Shown: positions 20,329 to 33,121, numbered from the stretch's first letter. The stretch is DNA of 64,000 bases from Mesotaenium endlicherianum (GCA_009602735.1 WELA01006444.1:213225-277224), one strand, 5' to 3'. Program-made: numbers and translations. Notes: generated from the letters alone by a model not told the origin.

Positions 20329-20831
20329 TGTAGTGAAACAGATAGATAAAGTACTTAGTAAAACAGAATACTTTATCTATTCAAGACAAGGATCTTTGAA
20401 CACAAGTGGTAGCTTCTTGAAAGAGAGATGGCTTCTTGAAAGTTAATATATTTCTGGATTTTGGCAAGTACAAGAGTGATTCTCGAATGTCTTTCTATGT
20501 TCTAGCTCTTGTTTATATACTTGCTACATAAGTAATTTCTAGGAAGGTGTATGTTGATGTGTTGGCACCCAACACATCCCAAAACTTGCCACCTCTTTCT
20601 AGAATAATGTACACATGTCCTTTTGACCTAAAAATGGCACATCTGACTTTTGCCACATGGAGTTCTTCTAGGTCTTTCCTCTAACTTCGAAAATGCCTTG
20701 GAAGGTTCAAAGGACATGAACCAAGTTACTAGAGTACCTATTCACACTTGACTCCACACAATACTACTCCAAATATATTTGAAAACATTAAAATATATGC
20801 GAACTAATATATAATAACTCAAATCACTACA
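20329..20831 (-). repeat. Family A LTR (middle copy)
   Basis: 503 bp with TGTAGTG...CACTACA termini. It differs from the LTR at 26001 at about two positions by eye. It follows the family C words GGACACATAG, just as the LTR at 26001 does, because both belong to the tandem duplication. Confidence 0.9.
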
Positions 20832-23800
20832 TCACCCCCCCGATAGAAAAAGCGACGTCTCGGCGCGTCAAGTCAGGTTTTACACATGTGGAGCAAACTA
20901 GTCAACAGTTTCAAGTCAGATGCCCCACATGTGAAGAGGACTAGTCAAAGGCGCCAAGTCAGGTGCTACACATGTAAGGTAGACTAGGCAAGGTCGTAGG
21001 TGGTGTGACCTTATTGGCTAGCCTACTCCTTAATGATAAAGAAAATTGTACAAGTTGGCCCAGAATCTGCCACGAACTCAAAAATTCATAGCGGCCACAG
21101 AACTGCTCCAAATCTGAAAATTCGAGTGCCAGACGGACCGCGTCGGAGAACTCTACCGGGTCACCAAATTTGAGAGCATTCTCATTTCTGGAGTGTCGTT
21201 GAGAGCTGAGAGAGTAGGCACTCCTCCAAATCTGTGCAGAAACTTCTGAAAATCATAAGTCCTTCTATACTTCTCCAAATTCTGCAAACTAAGTCTCAAA
21301 CTGGGCGCTGTAAGATGTTCTACCAGAGTCTTGAGTTTCAGAGCATTCCAAGTTCAGGGGAGGGCACAATGTCAGAAGGCATATTCTGCCCTAACAATGC
21401 CAGCAGCCTGACCCCCTTCTACTTAGAGCATCATATCTCTCTCACCAGTGCTCCAAATTGAGCAAACTTGGACTCTAAATGACCGGCTACTCATGGACTA
21501 CAGCCAGGTAAATTTTCAGAATTTATTATGCAGAGACCTATCACCAGTAGCAGTTTTAGTTTTCTGTCCAGAAACTGCGAGAAGAGAAGAGTGTCTAATG
21601 TCAATTTTTCCTCTTTCTTGTTCTTGCAGGCTGCCTCCAAGGGGTCTTCTGCTGCTTCTTGATGGTGGCAGGCTGCCTCCCTGAAGTCTTCGGGCTTCTA
21701 GTAGAGAGACTTGGGGCTGGTCCAAGATGGGGGTTGGCGGCATGGAAGCGCTTCAACTTTCTCTGAACTTTGTCAAGGTAGTGCGCCGCCACCCAACTAT
21801 TCTCCGAATCTGGATATCCTTTCCACTTGATCAAGTATTGCTGCTGTCTCCTGAAATTTCTCATAGCCACTATGTCTTCCACTTCGTACTCCAAATGATC
21901 ATCCACTATTGTTGGGGCTGGTGGGGTTGTCACACGTCCTGGGAACTTGTTGTCGGGTTGCACATATGGCTTGAAGAGGGAAGCGTGGAATACGGGGTCG
22001 ATGTGCATAGTCTGGGGAAGTTCTAGCTTGAAAGCAACGGGGTTGACTTGCTGGATAATCTTGAAGGGTCCCAAATACTTGGGAGAGAACTTGGTGCCGG
22101 CAGGATTGTTGTTCAGGGAAATATTATTGGATGATAGTACCACGTTGTCACCCACTCTGTACGTAATTTTTCTGGATCTGTTCGCCACTCTTGCTTGAGC
22201 ATCTTGCGCGTGTTGTAGAGCTTTCTTGGCTGCTGCAAGGGCTGCTTCTAAGGTCTCCAAAAAATTTGTGGCTGCAGGTACTTCATCATGGCCAGCCGTG
22301 AAGCTCAGTGGCGTGGTCGGATGGAAGCCATAGTTGAGGAAGAATGGGGACTCTTGGGTGGAGGCTTGCGTCGTGTTGTTGTAGGCAAACTCCAAGGGGG
22401 TCAAGTACATGTTCCAGTCTTGCTCCAGAGTAGACACGTAGGCCTTTAGAGAGGTCTTTAGGGTACAATTCATACGCTCGGTTTGCCCATCTGATTGCGG
22501 GTGGTAGGCAGTGGACATATCCAGCGATGTACCCAAGTTCTTGAAGTGATTTTTCCAGAAATGGCTTGTGAATCTTGGATCTCTATCCGACACAATTCTT
22601 GATGGTCGTCCATGGAGTCAAAAGATGTTATCAAAGATGAGCTTTGCAAGTTGTGGTGCTGTAACCTTAGTCGTTGTGGGAATAAATTGAGCCATCTTGG
22701 TAAGTCTGTCCACGATCGTCAGTATTGCATTATGGCCTCGAGGTGTCACGGGCAGGTCCACGATAAGGCCCATTGAGATGTCCGTCCATTGTCTTTTTGG
22801 GATTGTTAGTGGTTGGAGGAGTTCTCCCGCCTTTTGTGATGATGGCTTGACTCTTTGGCATGTGTCACAGCTCCTGCAGTACTCCTTGACTTGCTTAGAC
22901 ATGCCTGGCCATCAATAAGTCTTGGCTAGGACACCCGTGGTCTTGAGTATCCCAAAGTGTCATCCAAGAGGGTTGTTGTGTGCTTCTCGTAGAAGCAAGA
23001 GCCGGAGGTCTAAGTCATCAGAAACACATCTCTAGCTCGTGTCTTGCCTCACCCAATAATTGCCGTCTTGCTTCTTGTATGGGTCCAAAGCCGCTACTCC
23101 GTTCTTATAGTAAGGGTCTCTTTCATAGGCGGCTGAAAATTGAGCTTCCAGATCTGTCTTCAGAGATGCCATCACTACTTTTAATTGCAGTCTTGAGAGG
23201 GGGTCAGCCGGGTTTGTCCTACCGAGCTGGTACTGAATCGTTATGTTGTATTGTTGCAAGTATCCACTCCATCTTGCTCGTCTCCTTGAAAGATACTGCT
23301 GCATCTGAAGGTGCTTCAACGCCTCGTGGTCCGTAGTGATCAACACCTTGCGTCCTTCAACATAGCAGCGCCAATCCTTCAAGGCATGTACAATCGTCAA
23401 TGCCTCTCGCTCCGTGGTTGTGTAATCTTGCTCGGCTGGATTTAGCTTTCTTGACTCGTAGGCAATGGGCTGCAGTCCCTTGCCTTGGTCTTGAAGCAGG
23501 ATTGCTCCAATTGCATAGGAAGAGGCATCGGTGATGACGTGGAAGGGCCAATCTGGGTTTGGACTTGGGAGTGTGAGCACCGGGGATGTCATCAATCTTT
23601 GCTTCAGCTGTTGCAACGCTTCCTCCTCTTTCTTGGTCCAAACATATGGCTTGTCTTTCTTGAGTAGATCCGTGAGAGGGGCTGCTATGTGCGAGAAGCT
23701 CTGGATGAATCTCCTGTACCAATTGGCAAATTCCAAGAATGATTGGAGTTATTTCTTGGTCGTGGGGGTTGGCCATTCCTCCACCACCATGGTCTTCTTA

Positions 23801-24022
23801 GGGTCCATCATGATGCCATCAGCAGTCACGTGGAGACCTAGAAACTCCACTTCTTGTTTGGCAAACTCGCACTTTGACTCCTTTGCAAATAGCTTGTTTT
23901 GCTTCAATACTTCGAGGACTTCTTTCAAGTGTCTTGCATGCTCTTCAAGGGTCTTGCTGTAGATAAGGATGTCATTGATGAAGACCACCACATATCTGTC
24001 CAACATGGGCTAAAATATGGTT
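20832..24022 (-). mobile_element. Family A chromovirus fragment (3' part of pol), broken
   Basis: Begins with the C-rich complement of a polypurine tract next to the LTR, then about 770 bp of 3' non-coding sequence, then the minus-strand chromodomain, integrase, RNase H and part of RT. No gag and no 5' LTR. It ends at a join with plus-strand family C sequence. Several breaks; fossil. Confidence 0.88.
20870..20998. repeat. 43-bp tandem repeat, three copies, near the polypurine tract of family A
   Basis: Three imperfect 43-bp units start at 20870, 20913 and 20956, each opening AAGTCAG and containing ACATGT and a CTAG word. The same array occurs at 26542-26670 in the whole-looking copy. Confidence 0.85.
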
Positions 24023-26000
24023 CCTAGTTCTAGTAATGCCGCTTCAAAGAGGAACTATCCCAATGGCGCGGGTAATAGTGCTAGATCAAATGGTCCACCG
24101 CCCAAGATAGGCAAGATAGACAACACAGAAGCTCGCAATCGCATGATGGCAGAAAGGCTGTGTTTTGGCTGTGGGAAACATGGGCATACGATCTCGGCAT
24201 GTCCTACTAGAAAGGATTCGAGAAACGATTCCAAGGGGAAAGACAAGGGGCCTTTAAAAGAGTAGCTCAGGAGATAGCCGCAAAGCCTCCTTCTGAGCTA
24301 TTAATAACACGACTTAGTGAGCAGGAAATTCTAGGTGTGTGTGCGCACGCACCAAAGATTCTTGTTCACTCTGGCATACCCAATATAAATATACTTCAAA
24401 ACAAATATATTTGTATGCAAGTCTTGAGCTTTGCTGAGATCTTGGAACTCGAGTGCATCCATGATACCATGTTCTTGCACTTTCAGCCGCATGATCCTAA
24501 CCTTGCCAAGTGATACGCACACTTATTTCGCTTACGAAAAATGCACCAGTGTCGTGCACCAATTTATATTGCTGCATTTACACATCGACGCGCTCATTCT
24601 CACCCAATAAGTTGGTATCCCGCGCGGATGGCAATGCAAAATGGGATTTTGGTAAAGGACCTCCATATTTCCCACATTCCTCTCAAGGCGAGGACATTGC
24701 TAGTGATGCATAATGCTTCTTTAGGGTTAAGTAAGACATTTGAAACGAAAGTCTCAGGCAAATCATGCTTTACAGTCATTGATTCAGGCGCATCAGTGAG
24801 CTTCATTAGTGCTCGTTTTGCACAAGGGATGAAGTTGCTTCCAATACTTAAGGACGAGACCCTTCGCCTCCGCGATGGCTTGTTAGCTTGTATTTTTGGA
24901 AGGATCAAATTACCGCTCAGCGTGCAGTCCTTTCATGGGCGTGTACAGTTCTACGTAACTGAATTGCCACATGGAATCGACGCAGTTTTAGGTAACGATT
25001 GGCTTACGCAAACAAGTTCATTGCTTGACTTTGGTCAAAAGACATGCATTGTACGCAAAGGGACGAGGAAGATTACTCTTTAGTCCCTTCAGCCCGATAT
25101 GGCCTTGGAAAGTCCTTCGAAGACTTTTCTATTGTCCATAAAGCAAGCTCGACGTTTGGCAAAGCAAAGTCAAAATGTTTTCTATGGATTACTAAGACCC
25201 GATTCCCCAGCAACTTCCACTACGCTCTTTACGAAAGAGCCAATGTTAGACATTACTGGTCATGAGAACACACTCACAGCTGAACTTTCTGCTCTTTTGC
25301 AGAAGTACAAATCAGTGTTTCCAAGTGAAATACCAGCCGGGCTTCCGCCTGATAGGAGTATTGGACATACAATCCCGCTCATTCCCGATTCTCAACCGAC
25401 TTGGCGACCAATTTATCGCCTAAGCCCGTTGGAGATGAATGAAATGAAGGACCAAATTACCGACTTGCTTGAGAAAGGATGGATTGAGCCGAGCTCTTCT
25501 CCAATCAGGGCGCCCATCCTATTTGTTCAATAGAAAGATGGGATGCTTAGAATGTGCATTGAATATCGTGCGTTGAACAACATAACGGTCAAGAACCGCT
25601 ATTCGTTGCCTCACATTGATGATTTGTTTGATTCGTTGCAAGGGGCATGCGTGTTCCCCTCGCTTGGTTTAGCCCAAGGCTATCATCAGATTCAAATCAC
25701 ACCAGAGGATGTCCTCAAAACAGCGTTTCGTACGCCTATTGGGCACTTCCAATATAAAGTCCTAAGTTTTGGACTTACCAATGCACCAGCGACATTCCAA
25801 AGTACGATGAACGATTTGTTCAAACCTTACTTTGGAAAATTCGTCCAGGTTTACCTCGACAATATCCTCGTGTATTCAAAGACCAGGGACGAACATTACA
25901 AGCACCTCGAGTTGGTGTTGCAAATCCTTCGTGAGCAACAGCTGCATGCTAAAGAAATGTTCCTTCTTAAAGAATGAACTTTTGTACCTCGGACACATAG
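24023..26000 (+). mobile_element. Family C chromovirus fragment, second copy, broken
   Basis: Same parts as 18351-20328 (zinc knuckle, protease, part of RT), displaced by 5,672 bp. It ends directly at the family A LTR that starts at 26001, consistent with A having inserted into C. Confidence 0.88.
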
Positions 26001-26503
26001 TGTAGTGAAACAGATAGATAAAGTACTTAGTAAAACAGAATACTTTATCTATTCAAGACAAGGATCTTTGAACACAAGTGGTAGCTTCTTGAAAGAGAGA
26101 TGGCTTCTTGAAAGTTAATATATTTCTGGATTTTGGCAAGTACAAGAGTGATTCTCGAATGTCTTTCTATGTTCTAGCTCTTGTTTATATACTTGCTACA
26201 TAAGTAATTTCTAGGAAGGTGTATGTTGATGTGTTGGCACCCAACACATCCCAAAACTTGCCACCTCTTTCTAGAATAATGTACACATGTCCTTTTGACC
26301 TAAAAATGGCACATTTGACTTTTGCCACATGGAGTTCTTCTAGGTCTTTCCTCTAACTTCGAAAATGCCTTGGAAGGTTCAAAGGACATGAACCAAGTTA
26401 CTAGAGTACCTATTCACACTTGACTCCACACAATACTACTCCAAATATATTTGAAAACATTAAAATATATGCAAACTAATATATAATAACTCAAATCACT
26501 ACA
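26001..26503 (-). repeat. 3' LTR of the whole-looking family A element
   Basis: 503 bp, TGTAGTG...CACTACA on the plus strand, with an 8-bp terminal inverted repeat TGTAGTGA/TCACTACA. It is followed on the plus strand by TCACCCCCCC, the complement of a G-rich polypurine tract. Confidence 0.93.
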
Positions 26504-26513
26504 TCACCCCCCC
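26504..26513 (-). other. Polypurine tract of family A
   Basis: Reads GGGGGGGTGA on the minus strand, directly before the 3' LTR, the standard site for plus-strand DNA priming in LTR retrotransposons. Confidence 0.8.
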
Positions 26514-26541
26514 GATAGAAAAAGCGACGTCTCGGCGCGTC

Positions 26542-26670
26542 AAGTCAGGTCTTACACATGTGGAGCAAACTAGTCAACAGTTTCAAGTCAGATGCCACAC
26601 ATGTGAAGAGGACTAGTCAAAGGCGCCAAGTCAGGTGCTACACATGTAAGGTAGACTAGGCAAGGTCGTA
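26542..26670. repeat. 43-bp tandem repeat, second occurrence
   Basis: Counterpart of 20870-20998 in the whole-looking element, three units of 43 bp starting 38 bp after the LTR end. Confidence 0.85.
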
Positions 26671-27272
26671 GGTGGTGTGACCTTATTGGCTAGCCTACTC
26701 CTTAATGATAAAGAAAATTGTACAAGTTGGCCCAGAATCTGCCACGAACTCAAAAATTCATAGCGGCCACAGAACTGCTCCAAATCTGAAAATTCGAGTG
26801 CCAGACGGACCGCGTCGGAGAACTCTACCGGGTCACCAAATTTGAGAGCATTCTCATTTCTGGAGTGTCGTTGAGAGCTGAGAGAGTAGGCACTCCTCCA
26901 AATCTGTGCAGAAACTTCTGAAAATCATAAGTCCTTCTATACTTCTCCAAATTCTGCAAACTAAGTCTCAAACTGGGCGCTGTAAGATGTTCTACCAGAG
27001 TCTTGAGTTTCAGAGCATTCCAAGTTCAGGGGAGGGCACAATGTCAGAAGGCATATTCTGCCCTAACAATGCCAGCAGCCTGACCCCCTTCTACTTAGAG
27101 CATCATATCTCTCTCACCAGTGCTCCAAATTGAGCAAACTTGGACTCTAAATGACCGGCTACTCATGGACTACAGCCAGGTAAATTTTCAGAATTTATTA
27201 TGCAGAGACCTATTACCAGTAGCAGTTTTAGTTTTCTGTCCAGAAACTGCGAGAAGAGAAGAGTGTCTAATG

Positions 27273-30200
27273 TCAATTTTTCCTCTTTCTTGTTCTTGCA
27301 GGCTGCCTCCAAGGGGTCTTCTGCTGCTTCTTGATGGTGGCAGGCTGCCTCCCTGAAGTCTTCGGGCTTCTAGTAGAGAGACTTGGGGCTGGTCCAAGAT
27401 GGGGGTTGGCGGCATGGAAGCGCTTCAACTTTCTCTGAACTTTGTCAAGGTAGTGCGCCGCCACCCAACTATTCTCCGAATCTGGATATCCTTTCCACTT
27501 GATCAAGTATTGCTGCTGTCTCCTGAAATTTCTCATAGCCACTATGTCTTCCACTTCGTACTCCAAATGATCATCCACTATTGTTGGGGCTGGTGGGGTT
27601 GTCACACGTCCTGGGAACTTGTTGTCGGGTTGCACATATGGCTTGAAGAGGGAAGCGTGGAATACGGGGTCGATGTGCATAGTCTGGGGAAGTTCTAGCT
27701 TGAAAGCAACGGGGTTGACTTGCTGGATAATCTTGAAGGGTCCCAAATACTTGGGAGAGAACTTGCTGCCGGCAGGCCTGTTGTTCAGGGAAATGTTCTT
27801 GGATGATAGTAACACGTTGTCACCCACTCTGTACGTAATTTCTCTTCTGGATCTGTTCGCCACTCTTGCTTGAGCATCTTGCGCGTGTTGTAGAGCTTTC
27901 TTCGCTGCTGTAAGGGCTGCTTCTAATGTCTCCATAAAATCTGTGGCTGCAGGTACTTCATCATGGCCAGCCGTGAAGCTCAGTGGCGTGGTCGGATGGA
28001 AGCCATAGTTGAGGAAGAATGGGGACTCTTGGGTAGAGGCCTGCGTAGTGTTGTTGTAGGCAAACTCGAGGGGGGTCAAGTACATGTCCCAGTCTTGCTC
28101 GAGGGTAGACACGTAGGCCTTTAGAGAGGTCTTTAGGGTACGATTCATACGCTCGGTTTGCCCATCTGATTGTGGGTGGTAGGCAGTAGACATATCCAGC
28201 GATGTACCCAAGTTCTTGAAGAGATTTTTCCAGAAATGGCTTGTGAATCTTGGATCTCTATCTGACACAATTCTTGATGGTAGTCCATGGAGTCGGAAGA
28301 TGTTGTCAAAGATGAGTCTTGCAAGTTGTGGTGCTGTAGCCTTAGTCGTCGTGGGAATAAAATGAGCCATCTTGGTAAGTCTGTCCACCGCCGTGAGTAT
28401 TGCATTATGGCCTCGAGGTGTCACGGGCAAGTCCACGATAAGGTCCATTGAGATGTCCGTCCATTGTCTTTCGGGGATTGGTAGTGGTTGGAGGAGTCCT
28501 CCCGCCTTTTGCGATGATGGCTTGATTCTTTGGCATGTGTCACAGCTCCTGCAGTACTCCTTGACTTGCTTAGACATGCCTGGCCAACAATAAGTCCTAG
28601 CTAGAACGCCCGTGGTCCTTAGGATTCCAAAGTGTCCTCCAAGAGGGTTGTCGTGTGCTTCTCGTAGAAGCAAGAGCCGGAGGTCTAAGTCATTAGGAAC
28701 ACATCTCTGGCCCGTATCTTGCCTCACCCAATAATTGCCTTCTTGCTTCTTGCATGGGTCCAAGGCTGCTTCTCCGTTCTTGTAGTAAGGGTCTCTTTCA
28801 TAGGCGGCTGAAAATCGAGCTTCCAGATCTGTCTTCAGGGATACCATCACTGCATTTAATTGCAGTCTTGAGAGGGGGTCAGCCGGGTTTGTCTTGCCGG
28901 GCTGGTACTGAATCGTGATGTTGTATTGTTGCAAGTATCCGCTCCATCTTGCTTGTCTCCTTGAGAGATACGGCTGCGTTTGGAGGTGCTTTAACGCCTC
29001 GTGGTCCGTGGTGACCAGTACTTTGCGTCCTTCAACGTAGCAGCGCCAAACCTTCAAGGCATGTACAATCGCCAATGCCTCTCGCTCCGTGGTTGTATAA
29101 TTTTGCTCGGCTGGATTTAGCTTCCTTGACTCGTAGGCGATGGGCTGCAGTCCCTTGCCTTGGTCTTGAAGCAGGATTGCTCCTATTGCATAGGAAGATG
29201 CATCGGTGATGACGTGGAAGGGCCAATCTGGGTTTGGACTTGGGAGTGTGAGCACCGGGGATGTGGTCAATCTTCGCTTTAACTCTTGAAATGCCTCTTC
29301 CTCTTTCTCGGTCCATGTATATAGCCTGTCCTTCTTGAGTAGATCTGTCAGGGGGGCTGCTATGTGCGAGAAGCCTTGGATGAATTTTCTGTACCAATTG
29401 GCAAATCCCAAGAATGACTGGAGTTCTTTCTTGGTCGTGGGGGTTGGCCATTCCTCCACCACCGTGGTCTTCTTGGGGTCTATCTTGATGCCATCAGCAG
29501 TCACGTGGAGACCTAGGAACTCCACTTCTTGTTTGGCAAACTCGCATTTTGACTCCTTCGCAAACAGCTTGTTTTGCTTCAATACTTCAAGGACTTCTTT
29601 CAAGTGTCTCGCATGCTCTTCAAGGGTCTTGCTGTAGATAAGGATGTCATCGATGAATACCACCACAAATCTGTCCAACATGGGCTGAAATATGGTGTTC
29701 ATCATAGTCATGAAAGTTGCTGGCGCGTTGGTGAGTCCAAATGGCAGGACCATGAACTCAAAATGTCCATATCTTGTCCTGAATGCCGTCTTCTCTATGT
29801 CCGGTTCTGCGATGCGAATCTGGTGGTAGCCGCTCCGTAAGTCAATCTTCGTGAAGTACTTGGCTCCAACCAGCCGGTCCATGAGCTCATCCATGCGCGG
29901 CAGCGGGTATCGATTCTTGATGGTGATCTTGTTGAGGGCGCGATAGTCCACACACATCCTCAAGGTACCATCTTTCTTCTTGACAAATAGCACCGGGGCT
30001 CCAAATGGCGACTTGCTAGGTCGAATGAAGCCATGCTCCAGTAGCTCCTTGATTTGCTTCTTGACTTCGTCTAGCTCCGTGTATGACATTTTGAACGTAG
30101 GCCGAGAGATGGGCTTGCTTCCGGGCTCCAACTCTATCTTGTGGTCTACGAATCTTTTGGGGGGTAGGCCCTTGGGCAATTCCGGGGAGAACACTTCTTT

Positions 30201-30938
30201 GTAGTCCTCTAAGACTTCTTGTATCTCCTTGGGAACGGGGCTGCCTTCTTGACTCTCGATGTCTTTCTTGATGTCTTTTGGCGTGATCAAGGCCAAAAGA
30301 AGCTCGTGTCCCTTCCTCACAAGTCTCTTGAGTTGGAGGGCGGACAATAGTATCTCGTGTGCCGGCTTCTGGATGTCTTGGGTCTGGATATTCTGGATTG
30401 CGCGCAAAATACAGATTCTTGAAGTGATGTCATTCTTGATCTTGATAGTACCGGTCCTCCAATCAACTTGGGGGTTGTGCTTGGTCAACCAAGGCGTCCC
30501 TAGGATGACGTCGTACTTGCCCAATTGCATGGGGGAGAACACTACTCTATCCTTGAAGGACTTGATAGAGAGTGCCAAGGGGTACGTCTTCTTGGAAGGG
30601 GTAGTATAGGAGAATCCATCGGGCATCATAATCTCCTCGTCGTGGTCAAGAGTTCGCATAGTAATACCGTGCTTGGTGGCAAAATCTGCAGCAATGAAGT
30701 TGCCTTGAGCTCCGCTATCCACCAAGATGTGGACCTTCTCTCCTCCAAGGTAACCTCTCAAACTCATTGGGGCTGGAACGTCGTCTTCAACGGGGGTCTC
30801 CACCTCACTTGGCGTGTTGCCTTCTCGTGAAGTGGGTCTTGGGGTGGTAGGCTCCTGGCCTACCGGCGCTGTCCGTTTTTTGACAACTTTTTGGGGCATG
30901 AAAGTGCACGATGGCCCTTTTCCTTGCAATAAAAGCAT
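27273..30938 (-). CDS. pol: Family A pol polyprotein (protease, RT, RNase H, integrase, chromodomain)
   Basis: 1,221 residues. Aspartic protease [11 protein letters not shown] (Asp about residue 74), reverse transcriptase with [20 protein letters not shown] and the catalytic strand [15 protein letters not shown], RNase H with [16 protein letters not shown], integrase zinc-binding region with [15 protein letters not shown] and the catalytic core words [12 protein letters not shown] and [15 protein letters not shown], and a C-terminal chromodomain ([20 protein letters not shown] then [12 protein letters not shown]), ending in a basic tail. The domain order places it in the chromoviruses of Ty3/gypsy. 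Chromodomains in this group can direct insertion to marked chromatin. The frame lies at -1 to gag with 79 nt overlap. Confidence 0.95.
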   Translation of the reverse strand: MLLLQGKGPSCTFMPQKVVKKRTAPVGQEPTTPRPTSREGNTPSEVETPVEDDVPAPMSLRGYLGGEKVHILVDSGAQGNFIAADFATKHGITMRTLDHDEEIMMPDGFSYTTPSKKTYPLALSIKSFKDRVVFSPMQLGKYDVILGTPWLTKHNPQVDWRTGTIKIKNDITSRICILRAIQNIQTQDIQKPAHEILLSALQLKRLVRKGHELLLALITPKDIKKDIESQEGSPVPKEIQEVLEDYKEVFSPELPKGLPPKRFVDHKIELEPGSKPISRPTFKMSYTELDEVKKQIKELLEHGFIRPSKSPFGAPVLFVKKKDGTLRMCVDYRALNKITIKNRYPLPRMDELMDRLVGAKYFTKIDLRSGYHQIRIAEPDIEKTAFRTRYGHFEFMVLPFGLTNAPATFMTMMNTIFQPMLDRFVVVFIDDILIYSKTLEEHARHLKEVLEVLKQNKLFAKESKCEFAKQEVEFLGLHVTADGIKIDPKKTTVVEEWPTPTTKKELQSFLGFANWYRKFIQGFSHIAAPLTDLLKKDRLYTWTEKEEEAFQELKRRLTTSPVLTLPSPNPDWPFHVITDASSYAIGAILLQDQGKGLQPIAYESRKLNPAEQNYTTTEREALAIVHALKVWRCYVEGRKVLVTTDHEALKHLQTQPYLSRRQARWSGYLQQYNITIQYQPGKTNPADPLSRLQLNAVMVSLKTDLEARFSAAYERDPYYKNGEAALDPCKKQEGNYWVRQDTGQRCVPNDLDLRLLLLREAHDNPLGGHFGILRTTGVLARTYCWPGMSKQVKEYCRSCDTCQRIKPSSQKAGGLLQPLPIPERQWTDISMDLIVDLPVTPRGHNAILTAVDRLTKMAHFIPTTTKATAPQLARLIFDNIFRLHGLPSRIVSDRDPRFTSHFWKNLFKNLGTSLDMSTAYHPQSDGQTERMNRTLKTSLKAYVSTLEQDWDMYLTPLEFAYNNTTQASTQESPFFLNYGFHPTTPLSFTAGHDEVPAATDFMETLEAALTAAKKALQHAQDAQARVANRSRREITYRVGDNVLLSSKNISLNNRPAGSKFSPKYLGPFKIIQQVNPVAFKLELPQTMHIDPVFHASLFKPYVQPDNKFPGRVTTPPAPTIVDDHLEYEVEDIVAMRNFRRQQQYLIKWKGYPDSENSWVAAHYLDKVQRKLKRFHAANPHLGPAPSLSTRSPKTSGRQPATIKKQQKTPWRQPARTRKRKN

Positions 30939-32140
30939 AGTCCAGCCGTCATGAGAGCTTCTTTTTCAGCCGGGGAGAGTCTTGCTTTCACTCCTTGCTG
31001 GTTTCTTGCATCATAAGTGTCATTGGAGGGTCTTCCACTCTTCCGGGCAGCCGCGGGGTCCCTTTTAATAACTCCGATTTCCATGGGTGTGGGTCCAGAT
31101 TCGGATGTGGAAGGGGCTGCGTACACCCGCGTCGTCGGTACCCGTGAAGATGAAGGCACGGAGTGCTTGAAATCCAAGGTATCCACCTTTTGGGCCACTT
31201 CAATGATCTTTGAGAAGTCCGTCAAGTCGCGTAACTCCACTTCCTTTGCCACCTTGGGTTTGAGGCCAAAGATGTAGCGGTCAATCTTCTCCTCGAGAGA
31301 CATGTTGGGGATCTCAAGAGTGAGGGCGTGAAATCTGGATGTATACTCTTGAACGGACGTCGTTTGCTTGAGATGGTGGAGCTTTCCTCGGGCAATCTTC
31401 TCCGCATTGATGGGCATGAATTGCTTCTTGAGGGCCTCACGAAAATCTGCCCATCTTGCATATGATGGTGGGGGCTCTTGGCCGAGCATGGGGTGCGCCA
31501 TAGCTTGATATATAGCCGCTTGATAGTTACGCCACCATGATGTTGCTGCTCCTCTAAGTAAGGTAACGGCAAAGGGAACGTAGTCCTCCTCGGGTACTTC
31601 AAGGAATGCGAGGTACGTCTCCACTTGGTAGAGCCATAAATTCAGGTTGGCACCTTTCCCGGGGTTGAAAGTGTCGGGTTTGCCGGGCTTGATGAGTTTC
31701 CTTGCTCTCGTTGGCTCTTGTGGAGGCGCTTGAGCCGGGGCTGGATTTTGAGCATTGCTCGCAATAGGGGCAACCATGGCAGCCATAGCTTCTCTTGACG
31801 CTTGCACGGTTGCTTCATAGGTGGCCAAGCCCACTTGGTTGTGGACGGTCATTAGGAAGGCTGCCCACTCATTTGCGGGAACTCCTTGTGGTGGGGTCAA
31901 CTTTGCTATAGCGGCTGCCACGGGATTTGACGGTGCTCCTCCTTGTGGTGCTTCTTGTTGTTGGAGATTTCCTTGAGTAGGCTCTCCCATCGACGCTGGA
32001 GGAGGGTGTGCTCCTCCTTGTGGTGCTTCTTGTTGTTGCAGATTTTCTTGAGTGGGCTCTCCCATCGGCGCTGGAGGAGGGTGTCTTGGAGAGGAAGGGC
32101 TTCCTTCGAAAGCTTGCTGTTGGTCTTGAGGATCGGCCAT
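30860..32140 (-). CDS. gag: Family A gag
   Basis: 426 residues. The N-terminal third is Pro/Gln-rich and contains a short duplicated stretch ([20 protein letters not shown] and a near copy). The central region is a typical Ty3 capsid ([59 protein letters not shown]). The C-terminal zinc knuckle [14 protein letters not shown] is of the CCHC type (spacing C-2-C-4-H-4-C). It would form the virus-like particle that packages the RNA. Confidence 0.93.
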   Translation of the reverse strand: MADPQDQQQAFEGSPSSPRHPPPAPMGEPTQENLQQQEAPQGGAHPPPASMGEPTQGNLQQQEAPQGGAPSNPVAAAIAKLTPPQGVPANEWAAFLMTVHNQVGLATYEATVQASREAMAAMVAPIASNAQNPAPAQAPPQEPTRARKLIKPGKPDTFNPGKGANLNLWLYQVETYLAFLEVPEEDYVPFAVTLLRGAATSWWRNYQAAIYQAMAHPMLGQEPPPSYARWADFREALKKQFMPINAEKIARGKLHHLKQTTSVQEYTSRFHALTLEIPNMSLEEKIDRYIFGLKPKVAKEVELRDLTDFSKIIEVAQKVDTLDFKHSVPSSSRVPTTRVYAAPSTSESGPTPMEIGVIKRDPAAARKSGRPSNDTYDARNQQGVKARLSPAEKEALMTAGLCFYCKEKGHRALSCPKKLSKNGQRR

Positions 32141-32164
32141 CTTCTTGTGCTACCAAAGTGCCTA

Positions 32165-32176
32165 GCTCCGATACCA
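32165..32176 (-). other. Primer-binding site of family A (initiator-Met tRNA type)
   Basis: The minus strand reads TGGTATCGGAGC one base after the 5' LTR. It equals the common plant iMet site TGGTATCAGAGC except for one base. The same variant occurs at the family D LTR (49669-49680) and the older A copy (about 41495-41506). Confidence 0.85.
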
Positions 32177-32177
32177 C

Positions 32178-32680
32178 TGTAGTGAAACAGATAGATAAAG
32201 TACTTAGTAAAACAGAATACTTTATCTATTCAAGACAAGGATCTTTGAACACAAGTGGTAGCTTCTTGAAAGAGAGATGGCTTCTTGAAAGTTAATATAT
32301 TTCTGGATTTTGGCAAGTACAAGAGTGATTCTGGAATGTCTTTCTATGTTCTAGCTCTTGTTTATATACTTGCTACATAAGTAATTTCTAGGAAGGTGTA
32401 TGTTGATGTGTTGGCACCCAACACATCCCAAAACTTGCCACCTCTTTCTAGAATAATGTACACATGTCCTTTTGACCTAAAAATGGCACATCTGACTTTT
32501 GCCACATGGAGTTCTTCTAGGTCTTTCCTCTAACTTCGAAAATGCCTTGGAAGGTTCAAAGGACATGAACCAAGTTACTAGAGTACCTATTCACACTTGA
32601 CTCCACACAATACCACTCCAAATATATTTGAAAACATTAAAATATATGCAAACTAATATACAATAACTCAAATCACTACA
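32178..32680 (-). repeat. 5' LTR of the whole-looking family A element
   Basis: 503 bp and about 99.2% identical to the 3' LTR by eye count (4 differences). Confidence 0.93.
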
Positions 32681-33121
32681 CTTAGCTTGGGTAGATGATT
32701 GAGGCAGTCCTGTCTTAGTTGAAACAAATCTGCCCCTAGGACCTTTGGCTTGGTCTGGATTGTTTGCTGGGCCAAGGGTCAAAAGTGTCTGAGGATGCTG
32801 ATGCCTTTCCTGCTTTGGAGTTGGGTCAATGCAGGTGTCACAAGTGCACCTATGGCTGGTAGAGATGTTAAATTTCCATGGAGTAGGCTACATATGTGCA
32901 ATATTGAAGCCAAGCTAGGTGGTATACAAATTATCTATGGCATAGCTCAGTGGAAAGTACAAGCTGTAATTAGACATGAAGGAGCCTAATGTGCAAATGA
33001 AAAAGACCTTGTAATTGCTTACATTTTCGTTTAAGTATCCAGGATGGTAGGTACAAAAGGTGTACAGGGCCACCCAATAAGATTATGGATCATCCAGATG
33101 CTTATCATGCTTAGGCAGCCA
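32681..33121. other. Unassigned spacer between A copies
   Basis: About 440 bp with no recognised gene or repeat. It is the loop part of the large inverted repeat, beside the LTR and gag of the whole-looking copy. Confidence 0.5.

Larger units (their letters stand above)
26001..32680 (-). mobile_element. Whole-looking family A chromovirus (Ty3/gypsy)
   Basis: 6,680 bp, minus strand: 3' LTR 26001-26503, polypurine tract at 26504-26513, pol 27273-30938, gag 30860-32140, primer-binding site 32165-32176, 5' LTR 32178-32680. The LTRs differ at about 4 of 503 positions, so it is very young. gag and pol overlap by 79 nt with pol in the -1 frame, as many Ty3/gypsy elements have. It looks whole, with no break seen. 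The flanking pentamers (CATAG at left, CTTAG at right) do not match exactly, so the ends may have recombined after insertion. Confidence 0.93.

Noticed and set aside
20870-20998. CRISPR-like repeats
   Set aside because: The 43-bp units are directly adjacent and lie inside a retrotransposon.
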